This document shows positions 4,947 to 9,522 of a stretch of 9,522 nt of DNA, in pieces (positions within the stretch are counted from its first letter, which is position 1; every line of letters starts with the position of its first letter). This DNA comes from Gemmatimonadota bacterium (GTDB lineage Bacteria > Latescibacterota > UBA2968 > UBA8231). Both the position numbers and the translations under genes were made by a program. The stretch lies in the NCBI GenBank assembly GCA_009845645.1, contig VXZF01000307.1, positions 1-9,522 of the forward strand. Reading direction: 5' to 3'. Under the pieces are notes generated by a model. The model saw only the letters and a list, made by a program, of their open reading frames with translations, did no database searches and had not been told where the DNA came from.

Positions 4947-7070
4947 TTAATACGCCACCCCGAGGAACCCCATTTTTCTTTCCTTTTGCTCGACATTGAG
5001 GGATAGTTCGTATAGGTAAATCCCCGGAGGAACGCGCTGGCCGCTGGCGTCGGTGCCGTCCCACTCTTGGCGAAACTGCCCGCTGCGAGACCGCGTTGGG
5101 GGCAATGCAACCACCTCTTGCCCGGCTAAATTGTAGATATGCACGGAGACCGTGCGATCCGTCGCCACTTCGCGCAGATTGTAGGCGATGGTTAGCGTCT
5201 CGTTGAGGCCATCGCCATTGGGCGTAAAGGGGTTGGGGCCGACTTCCACATTGACCAACAAATTGCCGCCCACCGGGGTTTTAACGGCGAGCACATCGCC
5301 GGAAAAGCGGAAGGTGGCGTTGCCAGGCCGGACCTGCTGGCGGATCTGATCGGGGTCCTCGCTGTTGAAAACCCAGCTACTGAATTCAGTGCCGAAACGC
5401 AGCACGGGCGCGTTGAAGGTCACCTCCAACTGCTTGAAGCTATCCTCTTCGCCCTTCACCGCTGGAAATTCGACTACGATCCGGTCGTCGCGGATCTCAT
5501 AGGGGAAAAGATCGAGATCGACTGGGGATCCGTCGAGCACAACCGCCTCAATAGTATCGACCCGGGCGTGAGTGAGTATTTCTAGGTGGTCGAAGCCGAT
5601 ATTGTCCGCCGCAAAGGAGGGCAGCACCACATAGGTGAAGGTGGTAGGCTCGAAGGAGTCCACTTCGATCGGCCAAATCTCGCCGACCACTTCTTGGGCC
5701 GCAGGTGCCTCACCCAACTGTAGTGAGAGTTGATCCAGCCGGGGGGCGGCAAAGGGGTCAGAAAAGAACTTGACGGCGACTTGGATATAGCGGCTAGGCC
5801 CTGGCGAGAGCAGGGGCGTGCCATCCTGCCAGGCTTCGGCGGGCACTGTCTCGTCGCGCAAGCCGGCGGCAAAATCGTAGGGTGGCGACCAGAAACTCCA
5901 GTTTTCGGTATCGTACTGGGTGGGCAGGCGGGACAACGCGTCGATCTTTAAGTATTCCTTTAGGGTGATTTGGTCCAGATCGCCGTTGTTGTTGGGGGCG
6001 AAGTAGAGTTTGGGGTCAGGGGTATGCCCGGTGCGGGTGCGGATCTCCGCCCGTGCGCCCTCGGGCAGCTCGCCACTCCAGCGGATTTGCCCCCAGCTAA
6101 TCGGGCGGCCAAAGTCCAAGATTTGGGTAATGTAAGTCATCTCTTCGACGAAGCCCTCGCCGTAGACCTCAAACTCGGCGAGTTCCCAGTTGCGCAAGGG
6201 AAAGGCTTGGAAGGTGAGAAAGCGGATGGATTGCCGCTTGAAGCGCAGATCCGTCACCACGTCGAGATTCTCGCGGGTGGAGTGCAGCACGGTCAGCAAG
6301 GGGTCGTTCTTTTTGATCCAGCGCCTGCCGGGCGTGCGCCCGCACGCGCCGTCTTGGAAGGGCAGCGAAGCGTCGCCCACGCGAATATCGAACCAGCCCA
6401 CGAAATTATCGGCGAAGCTGTCTGCGCCAAAGGACTCAAGGGCCGGTTTGGGATCGGCAAAATTTTCGATCAGTAGGCGGTCTTCCTCTTGGCTGAGGCG
6501 CGGATAGAAGCGAATGCGGTTGACCGGCACATTGGCACCAAAATCGAATATGATGACATCGAGGAAAGGGCGCCCTTTGCCGATGCCCGGTGCTTTGTTG
6601 GGGTCTTGCGTAAAGGGGCGAAACTGGGCGGATACGGGATTGGCGTCGAGCATGAGCTTGTTGAGGGGAGCGTTGTTGCCGGCAAAGAGACAATTGTACG
6701 CCGAAGTCCCACTGCCGTAGGATACGCTGACCTCCCCCCCGGTGAAATTCAGGGGGACTTTGTCCGACGCGGCGCTTAGATCGGTCAGGGCCAAATTTTC
6801 GAGCGGATCGATGAAGCGAGGGCGGATGGAGAGGTCGGAGAAATCGACGAGGGTGTCCCCACCGGTCTCTTGCGGAGGTGTGCCCACAGCAACGCTTTTG
6901 AGCAGTTCTCCGGTGGCGTCATAGACCAGATACGCACCCACTTCGGCTTGGCTACGGGCGTCCTGCCAAGATGGGCCATCCACGCCGCCCAGATGGTATT
7001 CGGTTCGGGCGTTCACCTGAGCAACGGTGAGCAAAACCGTGCAGACGAAGAAAGACAAAGACCTAAGCAT
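4947..7070 (-). CDS. Exported surface protein with a FlgD-like Ig C-terminal domain (paralogue A)
   Basis: The 707-residue product starts with a signal peptide (MLRSLSFFVCTVLLTVAQVNA, probable cleavage near 21). Residues about 120-307 look like a galactose-binding/discoidin-type jelly roll, with FDFGANVPVNRIRFYPR (175-191) and a closing strand WELAEFEVYGEGF (295-307). Residues about 308-600 are a mostly beta middle region that I cannot assign to a named family. Residues about 607-707 are a FlgD/CHU_C-type Ig domain: VGPNPFTPNGDGLNETL (610-626), 'VHIYNLAGQEV' (643-653), 'QEWDGTDASGQRVPPGIYLY' (668-687), ending GFLGVAY. C127 and C243 are the only Cys in the mature chain and could form a disulfide. 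The ATG at 7070 is preceded by AGGAAGG/GGAAGAG. It is divergent from the 705-aa paralogue and shares its intergenic promoter region. Known relatives of the C-terminal domain sit on exported or surface proteins; a binding or structural role is inferred. Confidence 0.8.
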   Translation of the reverse strand: MLRSLSFFVCTVLLTVAQVNARTEYHLGGVDGPSWQDARSQAEVGAYLVYDATGELLKSVAVGTPPQETGGDTLVDFSDLSIRPRFIDPLENLALTDLSAASDKVPLNFTGGEVSVSYGSGTSAYNCLFAGNNAPLNKLMLDANPVSAQFRPFTQDPNKAPGIGKGRPFLDVIIFDFGANVPVNRIRFYPRLSQEEDRLLIENFADPKPALESFGADSFADNFVGWFDIRVGDASLPFQDGACGRTPGRRWIKKNDPLLTVLHSTRENLDVVTDLRFKRQSIRFLTFQAFPLRNWELAEFEVYGEGFVEEMTYITQILDFGRPISWGQIRWSGELPEGARAEIRTRTGHTPDPKLYFAPNNNGDLDQITLKEYLKIDALSRLPTQYDTENWSFWSPPYDFAAGLRDETVPAEAWQDGTPLLSPGPSRYIQVAVKFFSDPFAAPRLDQLSLQLGEAPAAQEVVGEIWPIEVDSFEPTTFTYVVLPSFAADNIGFDHLEILTHARVDTIEAVVLDGSPVDLDLFPYEIRDDRIVVEFPAVKGEEDSFKQLEVTFNAPVLRFGTEFSSWVFNSEDPDQIRQQVRPGNATFRFSGDVLAVKTPVGGNLLVNVEVGPNPFTPNGDGLNETLTIAYNLREVATDRTVSVHIYNLAGQEVVALPPTRSRSGQFRQEWDGTDASGQRVPPGIYLYELSLNVEQKERKMGFLGVAY

Positions 7071-7083
7071 AGCTCTTCCTTCC

Positions 7084-7112
7084 TTGAACTGGGGGACGAG
7101 ATTTTATATATA
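7084..7112 (+). promoter_or_regulatory. Promoter for paralogue B, using the same -10 palindrome in the other direction
   Basis: On the plus strand TTGAAC (7084-7089) is followed after 17 bp by TATATA (7107-7112), the same bases that serve as the -10 of the opposite promoter. Transcription would begin near 7119, giving a leader of about 80 nt before the ATG at 7199. The -35 lies in the predicted leader of the divergent gene. Confidence 0.45.
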
Positions 7113-7135
7113 TAGGCAAAATAAAGCGATATCAA
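7107..7135 (-). promoter_or_regulatory. Promoter for paralogue A, sharing its -10 with paralogue B
   Basis: On the minus strand TTGATA (7135-7130) is followed after 17 bp by TATATA (7112-7107), inside the palindrome TATATATATA (7105-7114). Transcription would begin near 7100, giving a leader of about 30 nt. This is the best promoter match in the window. Confidence 0.55.
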
Positions 7136-7198
7136 CCCATTTCCAAAAGTCATTTCACAAGTACTGGCTGCCAAAAGCCGCCGCATTGGAGTGCTGCC

Positions 7199-9316
7199 AT
7201 GCGTGTATCGGGCCATTCTTGGCGCGTTTGCGCCTTAGTATCAGGGCTGTTAGCGGTCGTTTGGTCCCCCGTTTTCGCCCTCGACATTGTTACTTTGGGA
7301 GAAGGAGGCGAGTTGGATTGGCGGGGTGAGGGCAACTCGGCCGTAGCGGTCATCGACTCGGAGTATCGCTCGCCCCTCAATCCCAACCGTCTGCTAGTGG
7401 GCAACGCGCCTGGGAATCTAATCGCGTTCGCGCATCCCGATTTTCCCCTTGGGATATTTCCCTTGCGCATAGAAGAAGGCGAGAACATCGCCAATAACAC
7501 AGTGGCGCGGGGCGGTAACATAGATGCACCCAACATCTTTGACTTTGGGCGCGACGTCGGGGTCGCCAGTGGCAGTATATTCGATCGCAACGACCTCCTG
7601 CTGGCCTTGCAGGAGTTGCTCACCAGCGAGGATGGCGGCGAAAAGAAGGCGTTTGAGCGCAAGAATTTCAACGCGCTGGGCACGTTGGTCATCCTCAACT
7701 TGGGAGGGCGTTTTGGCGTCAATCGCATCCGCTTCTATCCACGCAATACCGTGCATAAATCTCCCACTACGCCCTTTCACAACGACTTCCTGCGGGCCTT
7801 TGAGCTTTTTACTAACGACGGGATCAGCCTAACCAATGACGGCAGTTTGATCTGGGATCCACTGCTGTTGCACACCGACAACGAAAATCCCGTCGTCGAT
7901 GTGACCATAGACCCGCCCAGTTACGTCCAGTTCGTGCGCCTGCGAGCTACCTCTACGGTCAACTTTGAGATCGATGAATTCGAGGTGTACGGCACGGGTT
8001 TCCTCTCCGAAGCTCAGTACATTTCGGATATATTCGACGCTGGCCAGCCCGCGCTCTGGGGCGATATGCGCTGGGTAGAAGAAACTGTCGGTCCCGAGGT
8101 GTTTTCCCGTCTGCAGATCCGCACCCGCACGGCCAACGACGCCACGCCCTTTGTCTTCACGCGGCTGCTGGCGGCTCAGCGCGACGCCGAGGAGATTCCG
8201 TTCTCTTTGGAGGACCCGACCCAAGAAATGGAACTAGCTGAATACGAGACGCTGCCCAAGGCCGACGCCCTTGGCCGCCAGTGGAACCCCGGCCTTATCA
8301 GAGACGATCTAATCAACTGGAGTCCCTTCAGCACGCCCTATCCCGCGAGCGCGGCCAACGGCCCTGGGATTCCAATCGCCTCTCCCAGTCCGAACCGTTA
8401 CTTCCAATTTCAAGTTTTTTTTCAGAGCGATGATCTAGAGGCGGCTCGAGGGCTGAAATCCCTGAGTTTTGAGGTGCTGACGCCGCCCTTTGCCGACGAA
8501 GTCATCGGCGAGATTTTTCCGCGCGAGGTTCGCATAGCCGAAAACACGAATTTTACGTACGCCGTGCGCCCGGTCTTGGAGACGGCCAACCTGCGCGGTT
8601 TTGACACCATAGAGATATTCACCCCTACCCGAGTAGAGAGCATAGATCGCCTAGAGTTGGTGGATGAAACCGGACAACTCGTCGCCGAGCGCGTCTTTGC
8701 CGGGCTTGAGGACACAAGCCGCGTTGACGAATTCCAAATTCTCGCAGTAGAAGACGACAAATTTTCGGTGCGGATTCCCTTCCTGCAAGAAGGCAGCGCA
8801 CTAATAAAAATCCACTTTCAGACCGAGGTGTTGACTTATAGCACCGACTTTACCGCGGCGGTCCGGCTTTCCGACGAAGAGGGGGGTATATCGCAGAGCA
8901 TCGTTGCGGGCGATGCAGCAACGCTGGCCACAGACGACGATGCCGATCTGTCCGGTACTACAGTATTGAGCCCCTCGGTGCTGCGCGAAGGTCGTTTGCT
9001 AGACAGGATGGAGATTGTGCCCGCGGTCTTCACCCCCAATGGGGATCGGGTCAACGATGTGGCTAGGGTGTATTATAACTTGCTCGCGTTGGATGTTGCT
9101 CGCCCAATAGAGATCGCCGTTTACGATTTGAGTGGCCGGCTAATCCGCATCATCCACGATACCCCCGAACGAAACGGACGCTACGAAGACAAGACGTGGG
9201 ACGGACTCGATGCCCAAGGACAGCTAGTCCCGCCGGGGCTCTATATCGTGCGGTTGGCGATAGAAGGGGACGCACAGCAAGACGGTCAGGCCCGGCTAGT
9301 AGGCGTGGCGTATTGA
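7199..9316 (+). CDS. Exported surface protein with a FlgD-like Ig C-terminal domain (paralogue B)
   Basis: The 705-residue product starts with a signal peptide (hydrophobic core about 10-25, probable cleavage after VFA at 27). It aligns along its length with the divergent 707-aa protein. Shared landmarks are GVNRIRFYPR (173-182), 'IDEFEVYGTGF' (258-268), 'SDIFDAGQPALWGDMRW' (276-292), 'QIRTRTAN' (306-313), 'ADEVIGEIFPREV' (432-444), 'GFDTIEIFTPTRVESIDRLE' (467-486), and a C-terminal FlgD-like Ig domain (about 603-705) with PAVFTPNGDRVNDV (608-621), 'AVYDLSGRLIRI' (640-651), 'KTWDGLDAQGQLVPPGLYIV' (665-684) and a LVGVAY end. The only Cys is C11 in the signal, so the mature chain is Cys-free, unlike paralogue A. 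GGAG at 7188-7191 lies 7 nt before the ATG. It is convergent with the right-edge TPR gene, with a 9-bp gap. The function is probably surface binding or structural; no enzyme motif was recognised. Confidence 0.8.
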   Translation: MRVSGHSWRVCALVSGLLAVVWSPVFALDIVTLGEGGELDWRGEGNSAVAVIDSEYRSPLNPNRLLVGNAPGNLIAFAHPDFPLGIFPLRIEEGENIANNTVARGGNIDAPNIFDFGRDVGVASGSIFDRNDLLLALQELLTSEDGGEKKAFERKNFNALGTLVILNLGGRFGVNRIRFYPRNTVHKSPTTPFHNDFLRAFELFTNDGISLTNDGSLIWDPLLLHTDNENPVVDVTIDPPSYVQFVRLRATSTVNFEIDEFEVYGTGFLSEAQYISDIFDAGQPALWGDMRWVEETVGPEVFSRLQIRTRTANDATPFVFTRLLAAQRDAEEIPFSLEDPTQEMELAEYETLPKADALGRQWNPGLIRDDLINWSPFSTPYPASAANGPGIPIASPSPNRYFQFQVFFQSDDLEAARGLKSLSFEVLTPPFADEVIGEIFPREVRIAENTNFTYAVRPVLETANLRGFDTIEIFTPTRVESIDRLELVDETGQLVAERVFAGLEDTSRVDEFQILAVEDDKFSVRIPFLQEGSALIKIHFQTEVLTYSTDFTAAVRLSDEEGGISQSIVAGDAATLATDDDADLSGTTVLSPSVLREGRLLDRMEIVPAVFTPNGDRVNDVARVYYNLLALDVARPIEIAVYDLSGRLIRIIHDTPERNGRYEDKTWDGLDAQGQLVPPGLYIVRLAIEGDAQQDGQARLVGVAY

Positions 9317-9325
9317 ACGCGGATT

Positions 9326-9522
9326 TTATCGCTGTCCGAGTATTTTCTGCACCAGTTCTAAATTCTTTTCTACTTCTGCCATTGCCTTGTCCTGCAAGCG
9401 CCGCTTCCGCTTGAGCAGGTCGTATTCAGCAAAGTGGTCCTGCGCTTCCGCTGCTCTGCCGAGGCGATCGTAAAGATTGCCCAGACAGGCGTGTACTTGG
9501 GGATCTTGCGGCGCGAGTTCGG
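9326..9522 (-). CDS. TPR-containing protein, partial (N-terminus off the right edge)
   Basis: The minus strand holds 64 codons and a TAA at 9328-9326. The visible C-terminus begins ELAPQDPQVHACLGNLYDRL and continues 'GRAAEAQDHFAEYDLLKRKR', a TPR unit (L..LY..LGR..EA...F..Y) followed by a highly charged helix ending LELVQKILGQR that is probably the capping or coiled helix. It resembles the end of the first TPR array of the 987-aa protein, where a TPR is also followed by a charged helix, so it may belong to another TPR fusion of the same kind; that is only a guess from 64 residues. There is no T-rich terminator after the stop in the sequence shared with the convergent gene. Confidence 0.75.
   Translation of the reverse strand, partial: ELAPQDPQVHACLGNLYDRLGRAAEAQDHFAEYDLLKRKRRLQDKAMAEVEKNLELVQKILGQR

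Noticed and set aside
5970..6476. Plus-strand open frame of 168 codons inside paralogue A
   Set aside because: It lies opposite a coding sequence with clear homology to its divergent paralogue; no domain or convincing ribosome site supports it.
7143..7177. Two copies of CCAAAAG, 28 bp apart start to start, in the divergent intergenic region
   Set aside because: Seven-base direct repeats are too short to separate from chance here, and they show no fixed relation to the predicted promoter elements.
7150..7728. Minus-strand open frame of 192 codons across the start of paralogue B
   Set aside because: Its composition (Ser/Arg/Pro-rich) is that of an antisense shadow and it covers the well-supported signal peptide and ribosome site of the plus-strand gene.
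9296..9345. Terminator between paralogue B and the right-edge TPR gene
   Set aside because: I looked for stem plus T-tract in both directions around the 9-bp gap and found no convincing hairpin followed by T residues.

Overview
The window reads as part of a GC-rich chromosome (or large contig) of an uncultivated Gram-negative bacterium. Three things point that way: a large secreted protein joining an FG-GAP/VCBS propeller, an ASPIC/UnbV domain and TPRs; two large exported proteins ending in a FlgD-like Ig domain; and a small exported CBM9-like protein. This mix is typical of Latescibacterota, Poribacteria and related FCB- or PVC-adjacent lineages. That placement is inferred from domain content only; there is no rRNA or marker gene here.

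Layout, left to right. (1) 1-377, minus: 5' part of a VOC/glyoxalase-fold gene running off the left edge. (2) 378-886, plus: a damaged toxin-antitoxin locus. The 3' end of a hicA toxin gene remains in an open frame, overlapping an intact hicB antitoxin gene by 14 bp. (3) 895-3858, plus: a 987-residue exported CRTAC1-type protein with seven Ca-binding FG-GAP loops, ASPIC/UnbV and two TPR arrays, starting 8 bp after hicB. (4) 3876-4763, minus: an exported CBM9-like protein whose probable intrinsic terminator lies inside the 3' coding end of the convergent TPR gene. (5) 4947-7070, minus, and 7199-9316, plus: divergent paralogues (707 and 705 aa), each with a signal peptide, a galactose-binding-like region, a shared middle region I cannot name, and a C-terminal FlgD-like Ig domain ending in GVAY. 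Their 128-bp intergenic region carries a symmetric TATATATATA core with a -35-like hexamer exactly 17 bp away on each side, so one core could drive both genes. (6) 9326-9522, minus: 3' part of a TPR gene running off the right edge.

Most genes from 895 onward encode exported or protein-interaction proteins, so the region looks like a cell-surface or periplasmic module, possibly for carbohydrate or matrix binding. No enzyme in the window supports a specific pathway. No RNA genes, IS elements or CRISPR arrays were seen, and no gene-free stretch exceeds 300 bases. The strongest leads are the divergent paralogue pair with its shared promoter core and common C-terminus, the terminator inside a coding region, and the orphaned HicB with its truncated toxin.
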